Assembly: GCF_000763905.1 (NCBI RefSeq)
Contig: NZ_JRKN01000003.1
Location: 124,001 to 188,000 of the forward strand
Direction of reading: 5' to 3'
From: Paracoccus halophilus
GTDB lineage: Bacteria; Pseudomonadota; Alphaproteobacteria; Rhodobacterales; Rhodobacteraceae
DNA length: 64,000 nt
Numbering within the stretch: position 1 is the first letter of the stretch; each line of letters opens with the position of its first letter. The notes beneath the pieces are model-generated. The model was not told the DNA's origin. It saw only the letters and a program-made list of their open reading frames with translations, and searched no databases. Position numbers and translations under genes: made by a program. Below, one piece after another: positions 1 through 14,029 of the stretch.

Positions 1-502
1 GATGAGCTGGACGGCCGAGCAGTTCGATCCGCAGCTCGACTGGGACAAGATCGCGCGCATCCGCGATCTCTGGGGCGGCAAGCTGATCCTCAAGGGGATC
101 AACGATCCCGAGGATGCCCGTATCGCGGCGGATTTCGGCGCCGATGCCATCGTGGTCAGCAACCATGGCGGCCGGCAGCTGGACGGCGCCGTCAGCTCGA
201 TCCGCATGCTGCCCGAGATCGTCAAGGCGGTGGGCGATCAGGTGGAGATCCATCTCGACAGCGGCATCCGGTCTGGTCAGGACGTGCTCAAGGCGCTGGC
301 GCTCGGCGCCCATGGGACGATGATCGGCCGCGCCTATATCTACGGCCTCGGCGCCATGGGAGAAGAAGGCGTCAGCACCGCGCTCGAGGTGATCCGCAAG
401 GAGCTGGACATCACAATGGCGCTGTGCGGCGAACGCAATGTCGCGGATCTGGGGCGTCACAATCTGCTGATCCCCAGGGAGTTTCTTGAACCCTACGCCT
501 GA
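1..502 (+). CDS. lldD: FMN-dependent L-lactate / alpha-hydroxy-acid dehydrogenase, C-terminal fragment (5' end outside window)
   Basis: This is the last ~166 residues of a TIM-barrel flavoenzyme that oxidises L-lactate (or a related (S)-2-hydroxy acid) to the 2-oxo acid and passes electrons to the respiratory chain. The fragment, read in the frame starting at base 2, holds an FMN-phosphate-contacting Lys (GGKLILKG, residue 31) and the family signature SNHGGRQLD with the catalytic His at fragment residue 55. The DSGIRSGQDVLKALALGA segment is the usual FMN phosphate-binding loop near the C-terminus. The ATG at base 2 is internal: a full-length family member has about 380-390 residues, so more than half of the gene lies upstream. 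Substrate is inferred from similarity; glycolate or mandelate oxidase relatives share these motifs. Confidence 0.88.
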   Translation, partial: MSWTAEQFDPQLDWDKIARIRDLWGGKLILKGINDPEDARIAADFGADAIVVSNHGGRQLDGAVSSIRMLPEIVKAVGDQVEIHLDSGIRSGQDVLKALALGAHGTMIGRAYIYGLGAMGEEGVSTALEVIRKELDITMALCGERNVADLGRHNLLIPREFLEPYA

Positions 503-511
503 ACCGGCCGG

Positions 512-1567
512 CTAGCGGTCCGCTTTGGCGCGCGGCTCGCGGGCAGGCTGCCGGACCGGGGCGACCTCGCGACTTTCCGCGTCATGCGGCGTCTCGCGGG
601 AATCGGACCGCGCCCTGCGGCTCAGCCCGGGAACCGGAAACAGGCCCATCATCATCGCGATCAGGGCCGGCCCGCCGACCGCGAAGAGCATCAGCCCGGC
701 CAGCCCGGTCACGCCCAGATTCCAGGCCAGGTGCAGCGCCAGCACATGCATGAAATAGACGGCGGCGGAAATCGGATCCAGCCGCAGCGGGGGCGCCGGC
801 ATGGTGGCTTCCATGGTGGCCAGGAACAGCGCCGGCGCCGCGATATAGGTGCCAATCGGAATGTCGAGCATCACCGTATCGCCCCAGCGGGCCTGCACCA
901 GCCATGCCTCGAGCATCAGCGCCGCGCAGCCAAAAGCCAGCAGCGTCAACACCAGCCCGCGCGGCGGCCAGCCATCCCGGCCCATCAGAGAGGCCCGGCG
1001 GCCGAGCACATAGCCGATGGTCACGAAGGGAAAGCAGAAGAACAGCCCGTTCAGATATTGCCGCACGCCAATAGGCGCCAGGCCCGCCAGGTTGGCATAT
1101 TGCATGGCAATCCCGATCAGCGCGCATAATGTCGCAAACCCGATCAGCACCGGCAGTTCGAGACTGAACGCGATGATATGCATGAGCCGGCGCAGCGCCA
1201 GGATCAGGAAGCCCGCGAACAATATCCCGGCCATGAACCAGAGGTGGAAATACCCCAGAAGCAGCATCTTGATCAGCGACACGGGTCCATGCAACTGGTC
1301 CAGCCAGAACGGCACATAGACCACCATCCAGAACACATAGAGGCCTAGCACGCGGATCAGCCAGCGCATGCCGTCGCCCCGTCGCGTCACCCAATACAGG
1401 AAATACCCCGCAATGATTGAAAATATCGGCACGATCATGCGCATCAGACCGTTGCCGATCACAAAAACCACCGGCGTCATGTTGCTTTGCAGCCAGTAGG
1501 TATGGCCGAACGCCACCAACACGGCCATGAACAGCTTCAAGTAATCAAGCGAATGAATACGTTGCAA
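512..1567 (-). CDS. Acyltransferase 3 family integral membrane protein (OafA/YrhL-like)
   Basis: A 351-residue polytopic membrane protein. The N-terminus SLDYLKLFMAVLVAFGHTYW carries the near-N-terminal His (residue 22) that is conserved in membrane acyltransferase-3 enzymes, and about ten hydrophobic segments follow. Such proteins O-acylate sugars of exopolysaccharide, lipopolysaccharide or similar acceptors at the inner membrane. The last 35 residues are Arg/Pro-rich, charged and probably cytoplasmic. The start is TTG at 1565-1567, supported by GAGG seven bases upstream; the next ATG (residue 14) would cut into the first membrane segment. It is convergent with the dehydrogenase gene and only 9 bp from it. 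The acceptor cannot be told from sequence. Confidence 0.75.
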   Translation of the reverse strand: MQRIHSLDYLKLFMAVLVAFGHTYWLQSNMTPVVFVIGNGLMRMIVPIFSIIAGYFLYWVTRRGDGMRWLIRVLGLYVFWMVVYVPFWLDQLHGPVSLIKMLLLGYFHLWFMAGILFAGFLILALRRLMHIIAFSLELPVLIGFATLCALIGIAMQYANLAGLAPIGVRQYLNGLFFCFPFVTIGYVLGRRASLMGRDGWPPRGLVLTLLAFGCAALMLEAWLVQARWGDTVMLDIPIGTYIAAPALFLATMEATMPAPPLRLDPISAAVYFMHVLALHLAWNLGVTGLAGLMLFAVGGPALIAMMMGLFPVPGLSRRARSDSRETPHDAESREVAPVRQPAREPRAKADR

Positions 1568-1653
1568 TGAAGTACCTCTTCCTGCACGTGCAAGGTTTGC
1601 AACCTCCGTCGCAGTCCTGCAATGACTTTGTGCCCGCTATTCGCTTTTTTCTC

Positions 1654-1682
1654 TTCACATCCCAAATTTAGCGCGCTATAGG
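1654..1682 (+). promoter_or_regulatory. Candidate sigma-70 promoter for rplY
   Basis: TTCACA (1654-1659) and TATAGG (1677-1682) are separated by 17 bases, matching the -35/-10 consensus at 5/6 and 4/6 positions. Transcription would start near 1689, giving a leader of about 55 nt before the L25 ATG. This is pattern matching only. Confidence 0.45.
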
Positions 1683-1744
1683 CCCGGCTTCGGCCATGCA
1701 CCCTTGGAGGATGGCCGCGAACCAAATAGCACAGGATTACCAAA

Positions 1745-2386
1745 ATGGCCAAAGAGATCCCGGATCTGGTGGCCGAGGCACGCGCGGGGACAGGCAAGGG
1801 GGCCGCCCGCCAAGCTCGCCGCGAAGGCAAGGTGCCCGGCATCGTATATGGCGACGGCAAGGAGCCGGCGCCCATCCAGATCGAATTCAACTCGCTGCTG
1901 ACGAAACTGCGCGCCGGCCGCTTCATGTCCACGCTGTGGAACCTGAAGGTGGATGGCCAGGACGATGTCCGCGTCATCTGCCGCGGCGTGCAGCGCGACG
2001 TGGTCAAGGATCTGCCGACGCATATCGACTTCATGCGCCTGCACCGCAATACCCGCGTCAACCTGTTCATCCATGTGAACTTTGAAAACCATGAGCAGGC
2101 TCCCGGCCTGAAGCGTGGCGGAACGCTGGTCGTGGTGCGCCCCGAGGTCGAACTGGTCGTGACCGCCTCGGACATCCCCGAGCAGATCACCGTCGACCTG
2201 ACTGGCCGCGAGATCGGCGATTCGATCCATATCAACGACATCACGCTGCCCAAGGGCGTGAAGCCGACCATCGACCGCAACTTCGTGATCGCCAATATCG
2301 CCGCACCCTCGGGCCTGCGTTCGTCCGATAACGAAGATGGCGGCGCCGGCGAAGAGGCCGCGGCCGAGGAAACCGCCGTGGAATAA
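1745..2386 (+). CDS. rplY: 50S ribosomal protein L25 / general stress protein Ctc
   Basis: A 213-residue 5S rRNA-binding ribosomal protein of the long CTC/TL5 type. The N-terminal L25 domain (about residues 5-95, including [17 protein letters not shown]) is followed by the C-terminal TL5 beta domain (about 100-190) and an acidic Glu/Ala-rich tail. E. coli L25 has only the first domain; the two-domain form is usual in alphaproteobacteria. ATG at 1745 has AGGA nine bases upstream. A strong hairpin terminator follows the gene, so it is probably transcribed alone from the promoter at 1654-1682. Confidence 0.96.
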   Translation: MAKEIPDLVAEARAGTGKGAARQARREGKVPGIVYGDGKEPAPIQIEFNSLLTKLRAGRFMSTLWNLKVDGQDDVRVICRGVQRDVVKDLPTHIDFMRLHRNTRVNLFIHVNFENHEQAPGLKRGGTLVVVRPEVELVVTASDIPEQITVDLTGREIGDSIHINDITLPKGVKPTIDRNFVIANIAAPSGLRSSDNEDGGAGEEAAAEETAVE

Positions 2387-2410
2387 CCGGCTTTCGCCGG
2401 TACAGGATCT

Positions 2411-2439
2411 GGGCGGCACCCGACGGGCGCCGCCCTTTT
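2411..2439 (+). terminator. Rho-independent terminator after rplY
   Basis: GGGCGGC (2411-2417) pairs with GCCGCCC (2429-2435), directly followed by TTTT (2436-2439). A smaller ACCGGC/GCCGGT hairpin lies just before it, next to the rplY stop codon. Confidence 0.7.
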
Positions 2440-2525
2440 CGTTTCCGGGCCGCCGGCTTGCCGTCAGGCGCCGCGATTGCTATGCCCGGCCCCTGCACCG
2501 ATCCGCTGACGAACAGGCGAAACAG

Positions 2526-3869
2526 ATGACCGAACCGATCCATATCATCGGCGCCGGCCTTGCCGGGTCCGAGGCCGCCTGGCAGATCGCCCGCGCCGGC
2601 CTGCCGGTGGTGCTGCACGAGATGCGGCCGCAGGTCGCGACATTCGCCCATCGCACCGGCGATTGCGCCGAGATGGTCTGCTCGAACAGTTTCCGCTCGG
2701 ATGACGACCGGATGAACGCGGTCGGCCAGCTGCATTGGGAAATGCGCGCGGCGAACGGGCTGATCATGGAGATGGCCGCGCGCCACCGCCTGCCCGCCGG
2801 CGGCGCGCTGGCGGTGGATCGTGACGCCTTTTCGCAGGCCGTCACGCAGGCGCTGCAAAACGAACCGCTGGTCAGTTTCGCCCCCGGCGAGATCCGCGAC
2901 CTGCCCGCCGAGGGCCGCTGGATCGTCGCCACCGGCCCGCTGACCTCCGAGGCGCTTGGCGCCTCGATCCGTTCCCTGACCGGCGAGGGCGCCCTGGCAT
3001 TCTTCGACGCCATCGCCCCCATCGTGCATGCGGAGACGATCGACATGTCGATCTGCTGGCGCCAGAGCCGCTATGACAAGGGCGAGACCGAGGAAGAGCG
3101 CACCGCCTATATCAACTGTCCGATGACCCGCGCGGATTACGAGGGTTTCATCGACGCGCTGCTGGCCGCCGACAAGACCGAGTTCCGCGAAGGCGAAACC
3201 GCCGGATATTTCGACGGCTGCCTGCCCATCGAGGTGATGGCCGAACGCGGCCGCGAGACCCTGCGCCACGGCCCGATGAAGCCGGTCGGTCTGACCAACG
3301 CCCATGACCCGGGCGAAAAGCCCTATGCCGTCGTACAACTGCGCCGCGATAACGCCTTGGGCACGCTCTACAATATCGTCGGCTTTCAGACCAAGATGAA
3401 ATATGGCTCGCAAACCGATGTTTTCAGGCGCATTCCCGGGCTGCAAAATGCCAGCTTCGCGCGCCTGGGCGGCATTCACCGGAACAGTTTCCTGAACTCG
3501 CCCCTGCTGATCGACGACCGGCTGCGGCTGCGGGCGCGCCCGAACCTGCGCTTTGCCGGTCAGGTCACCGGCGTCGAGGGCTATGTGGAAAGCGCCGCCA
3601 TGGGTCTGCTGGCGGGCCGGATGGCGGCGGCCGAGGCCCTGGGCCGCGACCTGCCGCCGCCGCCCGCCACCACCTCGATGGGGGCGCTGGTCAATCACAT
3701 CACCGGCGGCGCGGATGCCAGGACGTTCCAGCCGATGAACGTGAATTTCGGCCTCTACCCACCGCTGCCGGAAACGCGCGGCGGCCGCAAGGGCCGCAAG
3801 GATCGCTATCCGGCCTATACGGATCGCGCGAAATCCGATTTCAATGAATGGCTTGCGGGGCAGATGTGA
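2526..3869 (+). CDS. trmFO: Methylenetetrahydrofolate-tRNA-(uracil-5-)-methyltransferase TrmFO
   Basis: A 447-residue flavoprotein that makes 5-methyluridine at position 54 of tRNA, using methylene-THF as carbon donor and FADH2 as reductant. The FAD Rossmann motif [16 protein letters not shown] starts near residue 7. The two family cysteines lie in [10 protein letters not shown] and [12 protein letters not shown]. The motifs [10 protein letters not shown] and GGIHRNSF and the C-terminal [12 protein letters not shown] are also typical of the family. The reading frame is open further upstream, but the domain begins at the ATG at 2526. The gene ends in a GTGA overlap with gluQRS, so the two tRNA-modifying enzymes are probably translationally coupled. 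Confidence 0.96.
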   Translation: MTEPIHIIGAGLAGSEAAWQIARAGLPVVLHEMRPQVATFAHRTGDCAEMVCSNSFRSDDDRMNAVGQLHWEMRAANGLIMEMAARHRLPAGGALAVDRDAFSQAVTQALQNEPLVSFAPGEIRDLPAEGRWIVATGPLTSEALGASIRSLTGEGALAFFDAIAPIVHAETIDMSICWRQSRYDKGETEEERTAYINCPMTRADYEGFIDALLAADKTEFREGETAGYFDGCLPIEVMAERGRETLRHGPMKPVGLTNAHDPGEKPYAVVQLRRDNALGTLYNIVGFQTKMKYGSQTDVFRRIPGLQNASFARLGGIHRNSFLNSPLLIDDRLRLRARPNLRFAGQVTGVEGYVESAAMGLLAGRMAAAEALGRDLPPPPATTSMGALVNHITGGADARTFQPMNVNFGLYPPLPETRGGRKGRKDRYPAYTDRAKSDFNEWLAGQM

Positions 3870-4711
3870 ACCGGACGCGGTTCGCGCCCTCGCCCACCGG
3901 CCCCCTGCATCTGGGCCATGCCTTCGCGGCCGTGACCGCAGCGCGGCTTGCCGATCCCGGCGAATTCCTGCTGCGGATCGAGGATATCGACCGCAGCCGC
4001 TGCCGCCCGGAATACGAGGACCTGATCGCCACGGACCTGCATTGGCTGGGCCTTGACTGGCCACAGCCGGTCATGCGCCAGTCCGAACGGCTGCCCGTCT
4101 ATCGCACGGCGCTGGAACGACTGGCACGGCTTGGGCTGGTTTACCCCTGCCAATGCCGCCGCGCCGATATCCGCGCCGCCCTGTCAGCGCCACAAGAGGG
4201 CGTAACGCCGGTGACGGGCCCGGACGGCCCGGTCTATCCCGGCACCTGCCGGCATCGGCGCATGCAGGATGCCCGGCCCGATGACGCGATCCGCCTGAAT
4301 ATCGAACGCGCGCTGGACCATATCCAGGCGCATGAAATCGCCTTTCTGGACGAGATCGTCACGCCCGGCCAACCGCACCGGATGAGTGCCGCGGACCTGA
4401 TCGGCGGCGTCGGAGACGTGGTTCTGGCACGGCGCGGCATGGGCACCAGCTATCACCTGGCCGTCGTACTGGACGATGCCGCACAAGGGATTACCCTTGT
4501 AACGCGAGGAAAAGACCTTTTCGAATCAACATATATCCACCTTATTCTTCAAAAAATTCTCGGACTCCCGACGCCGCGCTATCACCATCACCGCCTGATC
4601 CGGGACGCCGCCGGCAAGCGTTTGGCCAAACGCGACGACGCCCGGGCGCTGCGCCTTTATCGGGCCGAAGGCGTCAGCCCCGGGGATCTGCTTCACTCGC
4701 TGGGGTTCTGA
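3866..4711 (+). CDS. gluQRS: Glutamyl-Q tRNA(Asp) synthetase
   Basis: A 281-residue truncated GluRS paralogue that attaches glutamate to queuosine-34 of tRNA-Asp rather than to the 3' end. The class I signature is [13 protein letters not shown] and the KMSKS equivalent is KRLAKR. It ends at the catalytic domain without an anticodon-binding domain, as expected. The zinc site is visible as CQC and, about 35 residues later, YPGTC. The GTG at 3866-3868 overlaps the trmFO TGA, and the conserved [11 protein letters not shown] begins right after it, so this start is preferred over the in-frame ATG at 3848. The 3' end overlaps the convergent hisI by 19 bp. Confidence 0.94.
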   Translation: MNRTRFAPSPTGPLHLGHAFAAVTAARLADPGEFLLRIEDIDRSRCRPEYEDLIATDLHWLGLDWPQPVMRQSERLPVYRTALERLARLGLVYPCQCRRADIRAALSAPQEGVTPVTGPDGPVYPGTCRHRRMQDARPDDAIRLNIERALDHIQAHEIAFLDEIVTPGQPHRMSAADLIGGVGDVVLARRGMGTSYHLAVVLDDAAQGITLVTRGKDLFESTYIHLILQKILGLPTPRYHHHRLIRDAAGKRLAKRDDARALRLYRAEGVSPGDLLHSLGF

Positions 4712-5058
4712 GGCTCGGTCAGGATGATCTCCTGCCCGTCGCGGATCGCGGTATGGAAACAGCTGCGCCGGTTGGTGTGACAGGCCGGGCCGGTCTGGTC
4801 GACCAGAACCAGCAGGCAGTCGCGGTCGCAATCCAGGCGCAGCTCGATCAGGCGCTGCACATGACCCGAGCTTTCCCCCTTGATCCAGAACGCCTGACGC
4901 GAGCGGGACCAATAGGTCACCCTGCCGCTCTCCAGCGTACGGGCGACGGCCTCGGCATTCATCCAGGCCATCATCAGCACCTCGCCGCTGCCGTAGTCCT
5001 GCGCGATGGCGGGAATCAGCCCGTTCGCGTCATATTTAAGGCTGGCTGGGTCGAACAT
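4693..5058 (-). CDS. hisI: Phosphoribosyl-AMP cyclohydrolase
   Basis: A 121-residue single-domain HisI catalysing the third step of histidine biosynthesis (PR-AMP to PR-FAR). MMAWMNAEAV, TYWSRSRQAFWIKGESSGH and LDCDRDCLLVLVDQTGPACH are the diagnostic blocks. The Asp residues of DCDRD bind Mg2+ and the cysteines of DCD and CHTNRRSC bind Zn2+. It lacks the HisE domain found in fused enzymes. The ATG at 5058 is preceded by AAAGGAAA at good spacing and is preferred over the ATG at 5082, which would add eight residues. It is divergent from the NifU-like gene. Confidence 0.95.
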   Translation of the reverse strand: MFDPASLKYDANGLIPAIAQDYGSGEVLMMAWMNAEAVARTLESGRVTYWSRSRQAFWIKGESSGHVQRLIELRLDCDRDCLLVLVDQTGPACHTNRRSCFHTAIRDGQEIILTEPQNPSE

Positions 5059-5117
5059 CGGGTTTCCTTTCGGCTTGGCCATGCCTATCTAATCCCGGTG
5101 CAGCCGAGGGAAAACCC

Positions 5118-5555
5118 ATGTCCGACACCGATCTGATGCAGCTTTATTCCCGGCGCATCCTGGCCTTGGCCGCGGATATCCCGCATCTGGGCAAGCTGGA
5201 AAACGCCACCGGCAGCGCACATAAGCGTTCGCCGCAATGCGGCTCATCGGTGACCGCGCATGTGGTGATGCGGGACGGGCGGGTCCAGGATTTCGCGCAA
5301 GAGGTACGGGCCTGCGCCCTGGGGCAGGCTTCGGCCGGCGTGCTGGGACGGGTGGCGCTTGGCCGTCGGCGCGACGAGATCGCGCATGCGCGCGATGCCT
5401 TGCAGGCCATGCTGAAATCGGACGGCCCCGCCCCCCCAGCCCCCTTCGATGAACTGGAGGCCCTGCTGCCGGCGCGCGAATTTCCCAACCGTCACGCCTC
5501 GATCCTGCTGGCATGGGAGGCGCTTCTGGGCGCCATCGACGCCTCGCCCGCATGA
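5118..5555 (+). CDS. NifU/IscU N-terminal-like Fe-S scaffold protein with only two of three cysteines
   Basis: A 145-residue protein of the IscU/NifU-N fold. The first two cluster-ligand cysteines are present (SPQCGSSVT and RACALGQAS). At the third position IscU has a Cys in a context like HCSILA; here it is Ala (NRHASILLAWEAL). It may bind a labile cluster differently, or act as a carrier or a degenerate scaffold. SD GAGGGA precedes the ATG. There is no isc or suf operon nearby, although a SufE gene lies 7 kb downstream. Family placement is firm; the biochemical role is inferred. Confidence 0.82.
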   Translation: MSDTDLMQLYSRRILALAADIPHLGKLENATGSAHKRSPQCGSSVTAHVVMRDGRVQDFAQEVRACALGQASAGVLGRVALGRRRDEIAHARDALQAMLKSDGPAPPAPFDELEALLPAREFPNRHASILLAWEALLGAIDASPA

Positions 5556-5580
5556 AAAGGCCGGCCCTTTCGGGGCCGGC
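5555..5580 (-). terminator. Hairpin with T-run on the minus strand
   Basis: GCCGGCCC (5560-5567) pairs with GGGCCGGC (5573-5580). Read on the minus strand the stem is followed almost at once by TTTT (complement of 5555-5558), which fits termination of the short minus-strand gene at 5671-5766. The plus-strand side lacks a T-run, though the hairpin also sits at the 3' end of the scaffold gene. Confidence 0.55.
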
Positions 5581-5670
5581 AGTTACGCGCTTGATCGTCC
5601 GGGGGAAGGGGTTGCCCACGTCCAGGCGAGAACGCGGGCGCTCATAGCGCGGGGCAGTAAAGAGCAGGCT

Positions 5671-5766
5671 TCAGGCCGCCACGATCGACGGCAGCGAGAA
5701 CAGGATGATCGCGGTCACCGAGATTGCGACGGTGGCCAGAAGGTCGGACAGGGATTCGCGGGTCAT
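5671..5766 (-). CDS. 31-residue predicted single-span membrane peptide
   Basis: A short open frame beginning MTRESLSDLLATVAIS and ending in TGA at 5671-5673. Residues 8-31 are almost entirely hydrophobic (LLATVAIS, VTAIILFSLPSIVAA) after a charged N-terminus (Arg3, Glu4, Asp8), so it could form one membrane helix. Its ATG has GGAGAA seven bases upstream, an AT-rich promoter-like region precedes it, and a minus-strand hairpin with T-run follows. Together these support a real small gene between the scaffold protein and recG. I recognise no family. Possible roles include a small membrane regulator or toxin-type peptide; none is demonstrated. Confidence 0.55.
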   Translation of the reverse strand: MTRESLSDLLATVAISVTAIILFSLPSIVAA

Positions 5767-5784
5767 GGGCGTTCTCCACAGTTT

Positions 5785-5799
5785 GTTTATACTTTGTTC
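5785..5799 (-). promoter_or_regulatory. LexA-box-like element upstream of the 31-aa peptide gene
   Basis: GTTT-N7-GTTC (on the minus strand GAAC-N7-AAAC) differs by one base from the alphaproteobacterial SOS box GTTC-N7-GTTC. It lies 18 bp upstream of the small gene's ATG and overlaps a TATAAA-like -10 element. One mismatch in a short motif can occur by chance. Confidence 0.3.
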
Positions 5800-5850
5800 T
5801 CATATTGCGGATGCGGAGTAAAGAACTTTTTAGGAACATTTGACGAAACC

Positions 5851-11226
<5,376 letters not shown>

Positions 11227-11275
11227 TTCATTTCCCCTTGCTATCCCGTGATATCAAATTCTTCCCAGCAAAAGG

Positions 11276-11290
11276 TTAATATCACGTTAC
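11276..11290. promoter_or_regulatory. CtrA-box-like site upstream of ctrA
   Basis: TTAA-N7-TTAC (11276-11290) differs by one base from the CtrA consensus TTAA-N7-TTAA. A second, weaker element, TTAA-N7-TAAA, lies at 11317-11331 across the sciP stop. Their position 50-100 bp upstream of the ctrA ATG fits autoregulation as known in Caulobacter, but there is no experimental support here. Confidence 0.5.
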
Positions 11291-11316
11291 CCGAGAAACA
11301 AATAAATAAACACTCG

Positions 11317-11598
11317 TTAAAGTTGTCTAAATTTCTGCAGTTGCGTCACCTTCAGGGCATGGCGCCCATGCCGGCGCACCGCGCGAACCCAGGCATCCAG
11401 CTCCTCGTCCGTCAGCCCGTAGCGACGAATCGCGTCGTCGCGCCCGATCAGCCCGTGATTGACCGCTTCGACAACCAGAGCCTTGCGACTGGCGACCCAA
11501 CGCGTTCCCGGATCCGGCAGATCGGCCAGGCTGAGGACGCTGCCATCCGACAACATGACCGTCCGAGGCCCCGGAGTTTTCTTCAAAAACATCGGCAT
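11317..11598 (-). CDS. sciP: SciP-type DUF1153 small CtrA-inhibitory protein
   Basis: A 93-residue helix-turn-helix protein. [32 protein letters not shown] and the following [22 protein letters not shown] ... [17 protein letters not shown] match the DUF1153/SciP family, which in Caulobacter binds CtrA and blocks its recruitment of RNA polymerase. The ATG at 11598 has AGGAAG eight bases upstream and is preferred over the TTG at 11631. The gene lies immediately upstream of ctrA on the same strand, separated by about 90 bp that carry CtrA-box-like motifs, so regulator and inhibitor may share control. Confidence 0.85.
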   Translation of the reverse strand: MPMFLKKTPGPRTVMLSDGSVLSLADLPDPGTRWVASRKALVVEAVNHGLIGRDDAIRRYGLTDEELDAWVRAVRRHGRHALKVTQLQKFRQL

Positions 11599-11679
11599 AT
11601 TCCCGTCTTCCTTTCGGATCTTGTGCCACAAACTCCTTAAGCCGGGGTGAAGCGCCGTATGGTTCCTGCGCCCTGCCCC

Positions 11680-11707
11680 TTGAGAAAATGCCGAACTTTC
11701 CTATAAA
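11680..11707 (+). promoter_or_regulatory. Candidate sigma-70 promoter for mnmA
   Basis: TTGAGA (11680-11685), a 16-bp spacer and TATAAA (11702-11707) precede mnmA, predicting a start near 11714 and a ~40 nt leader. The surrounding DNA is AT-rich compared with the genes. Confidence 0.55.
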
Positions 11708-11753
11708 TATTTATCGATGCAGCGTCCTGCCCGGCGCCGCGAAAGGACGATCC

Positions 11754-12923
11754 ATGACAATGCCAGCACCAGACCTGCGCGAGGCCGCGCGTGACATGCC
11801 CGTGAACTCGCTGGGATTTCGCAAATCTCCGGCGCAGACGCGCGTCGTCGTGGCCATGTCGGGGGGCGTGGACAGCTCCGTCGTCGCCGCCATGCTGGCC
11901 GCGCAGGGCTATGACGTGATTGGCGTTACGCTGCAACTTTACGATCACGGCGCGGCGCTGGCGAAAAAGGGCGCCTGCTGCGCCGGTCAGGACATCCACG
12001 ATGCCCGCCGCGTCGCCGAGCGGATCGGATTTCCGCATTATGTCCTTGATTATGAAAACAAGTTCCGGGAATCCGTCATCGAGGAATTCGCCGATGCCTA
12101 TCTGGCCGGCGCGACCCCGGTGCCCTGCATCCGCTGCAATGAGCGGGTGAAATTCCGCGACCTGCTGCAAACCGCGCGCGAGCTGGACGCCGATTGCATG
12201 GCGACCGGACATTATATCCGCCGCCGCGACGGCATTGGCGGCGCCGAGCTGCACATGGCCGCCGACGCCAATCGCGATCAAAGCTATTTCCTGTTCTCGA
12301 CCACGCAGGAGCAGCTCGATTTCCTGCGCTTCCCGCTGGGCGGGCTGGAAAGCAAGGCCGAAACCCGGGCCCTGGCCGCGCAATACGGGCTGGCCGTCGC
12401 CGACAAGCCCGACAGCCAGGACATCTGTTTCGTCCCGAACGGCGATTACGCCAGCGTCATCGAAAAGCTGCGCCCGGGCGCCGCCGATCCGGGCGATATC
12501 GTCGACCGGGACGGCAATGTCCTGGGCCGGCACCGCGGCGTGATCCATTACACGATCGGCCAGCGGCGCGGGCTGGGCATCGGCGGCCTGGGCGAGCCGC
12601 TTTACGTCACCCGCCTGGACCCGGAAAAGCGGCAGGTCATCGTCGGCCCGAAAGAGGCGCTGGCCACGAAGATCGTGCCGGTCACCGAGGTGAACTGGCT
12701 GGGCAGTGAACCCTTCGAGGGCGAAATCGCGATCAATGCCCGGATCCGCTCGACCCGGCCGCCGCGCCCGGCGATCCTGCGCGCCACCGGCGAGCGCCGG
12801 GCCGAGGTCGAACTACTGGACCCCGAACAGGGCGTCAGCCCCGGCCAGGCCTGCGTCTTCTACGCAAGCGAGGGCACGCGCGTGCTGGGCGGCGGCTGGA
12901 TCTCGCACCGGCGCGGCGGCTGA
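11754..12923 (+). CDS. mnmA: tRNA-specific 2-thiouridylase MnmA
   Basis: A 389-residue ATP-pyrophosphatase that thiolates U34 of tRNA-Lys, -Glu and -Gln. The PP-loop SGGVDSS is at residues 36-42. The two catalytic cysteines are Cys128 (in RCNERVKF) and Cys225 (in DSQDICF). [10 protein letters not shown] and the C-terminal beta domain ending in the [11 protein letters not shown] block are typical of the family. The ATG at 11754 has AAAGGA at good spacing; the upstream in-frame ATG at 11688 lies ahead of the promoter-like sequence. It is convergent with sufE, with 2 bp between stops. MnmA needs a sulfur relay. Confidence 0.96.
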   Translation: MTMPAPDLREAARDMPVNSLGFRKSPAQTRVVVAMSGGVDSSVVAAMLAAQGYDVIGVTLQLYDHGAALAKKGACCAGQDIHDARRVAERIGFPHYVLDYENKFRESVIEEFADAYLAGATPVPCIRCNERVKFRDLLQTARELDADCMATGHYIRRRDGIGGAELHMAADANRDQSYFLFSTTQEQLDFLRFPLGGLESKAETRALAAQYGLAVADKPDSQDICFVPNGDYASVIEKLRPGAADPGDIVDRDGNVLGRHRGVIHYTIGQRRGLGIGGLGEPLYVTRLDPEKRQVIVGPKEALATKIVPVTEVNWLGSEPFEGEIAINARIRSTRPPRPAILRATGERRAEVELLDPEQGVSPGQACVFYASEGTRVLGGGWISHRRGG

Positions 12924-12925
12924 GA

Positions 12926-13339
12926 TCACGCCGCGGCGGCCAGCAGCCGGATGCGTTCGACCATGGCGCGCAAGCCGTTCGACCGCTGCGCCGAAAGATG
13001 CTCCTCAAGCCCGAGCCGGCCCAGTTCGGCCGGCGCGTCGATCGCGGTTACCTCGGCCACCGGCACGCCGGAATAGAGCGCATGCAGAATGGCGATCAGA
13101 CCGCGCACGATCAGCGCATCGCTGTCGCCCTGAAAATCGAAGCGCCCGCCCGAGATGGTCGGCATGATCCAGACCTGGCTCGCGCAGCCCTCGACCTTGG
13201 TCGCCGGCACCTGCAGCGCCGGATCCATTGCCGCCATCTCCTTGCCCAGTTCGATGACATGGCGATAGCGATCCTCCCAGTCATCGAGAAATTCAAAGGT
13301 TTCGGCGATCTCTTCAAAAGCGGGCGTAGCCATGGCCAT
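12926..13339 (-). CDS. sufE: SufE-type cysteine desulfurase sulfur acceptor
   Basis: A 137-residue SufE-fold protein. Cys52 in VEGCASQVWI is the sulfur-accepting cysteine, and the DWEDRYRHVIELGKEM block near the N-terminus and GLRAMVERIR at the C-terminus complete the family pattern. SufE takes persulfide from SufS and delivers it to the Fe-S scaffold. The gene stands alone, away from any suf operon, so it could also be a CsdE-like paralogue. The start may be 13339 or the ATG at 13333. Confidence 0.9.
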   Translation of the reverse strand: MAMATPAFEEIAETFEFLDDWEDRYRHVIELGKEMAAMDPALQVPATKVEGCASQVWIMPTISGGRFDFQGDSDALIVRGLIAILHALYSGVPVAEVTAIDAPAELGRLGLEEHLSAQRSNGLRAMVERIRLLAAAA

Positions 13340-13471
13340 CCTTTCGCATCCTTGCGGCCCCTTGGGCGGGCTTGGGCATAGCGCGGCGCGGGGCCGAGGT
13401 CAAAGAGGCTTTCACGCCCGCGCGACTTGGCCTATCACTGCCGCAGCAAGCAAGAAACAGGGACAGTACCC

Positions 13472-13978
13472 ATGCGGACAAGAACAATGGCCTCTCTCGC
13501 CTGCGCCATGCTGGTAGTGGCCGGCTGCGGCCGGGGCCCGGAAAGCCGCTGGAACCCGCTGGGCTGGTTCGGCGGCGGCTCGCAGCCGCAGACCCTGGCC
13601 CCCGAGGGCGGCTATCCGACCGCGCAGCAGGATGCGCGCCTGCCGCTCGCGCATGTCGCCAGCGCGAAATGGGAACCGCTTTACGAAGGCCGGCTGCTCG
13701 TCGTCACCGGCCTCGGCGCGACCAAAGGCTGGTGGGACAATGCGCTGATCACCGAGCAGGCCATGCCGCGCGGCCGGATCCGGCCCGATGCGAACGGCGT
13801 CCTGCGCCTGCGCCTGGTGGGCCATCCGCCGCAACCCGATACTTTCGCGGCGGCGAACCCTTCTGACCCGGCCCGCGACACGATCACCGTCGGGCTGACC
13901 CTGTCCTCTTCCGCCCTGGCCAGCCTGCGCCAGGTGGTGATATCGGGGGCAAACAACTCGATCACGCTGAACAAATAG
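13472..13978 (+). CDS. Putative lipoprotein of unknown function
   Basis: A 168-residue protein with a lipoprotein signal peptide: Arg-rich start MRTRTMASLA, hydrophobic core and lipobox VAGC with Cys19. The mature part begins with a Gly/Pro-rich linker and has a beta-rich C-terminus (RLRLVGHPPQ, TITVGLTLSSSAL, QVVISGANNSITL). I recognise no defined domain; the layout resembles small Rhodobacteraceae outer-membrane lipoproteins. AGGGA precedes the ATG at 13472, and a longer frame from 13427 lacks a signal. A clear terminator follows. Confidence 0.7.
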   Translation: MRTRTMASLACAMLVVAGCGRGPESRWNPLGWFGGGSQPQTLAPEGGYPTAQQDARLPLAHVASAKWEPLYEGRLLVVTGLGATKGWWDNALITEQAMPRGRIRPDANGVLRLRLVGHPPQPDTFAAANPSDPARDTITVGLTLSSSALASLRQVVISGANNSITLNK

Positions 13979-13997
13979 ACCGAAGCCGGGAACGGCC

Positions 13998-14023
13998 AGG
14001 GGCGCCTTGAGGGCGCCCCTTTT
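13998..14023 (+). terminator. Rho-independent terminator after the lipoprotein gene
   Basis: AGGGGCGCC (13998-14006) pairs with GGCGCCCCT (14012-14020) around a short loop and runs into TTT. The gene on the opposite strand ends a few bases further on, so it may serve both. Confidence 0.75.
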
Positions 14024-14029
14024 CCTGTC

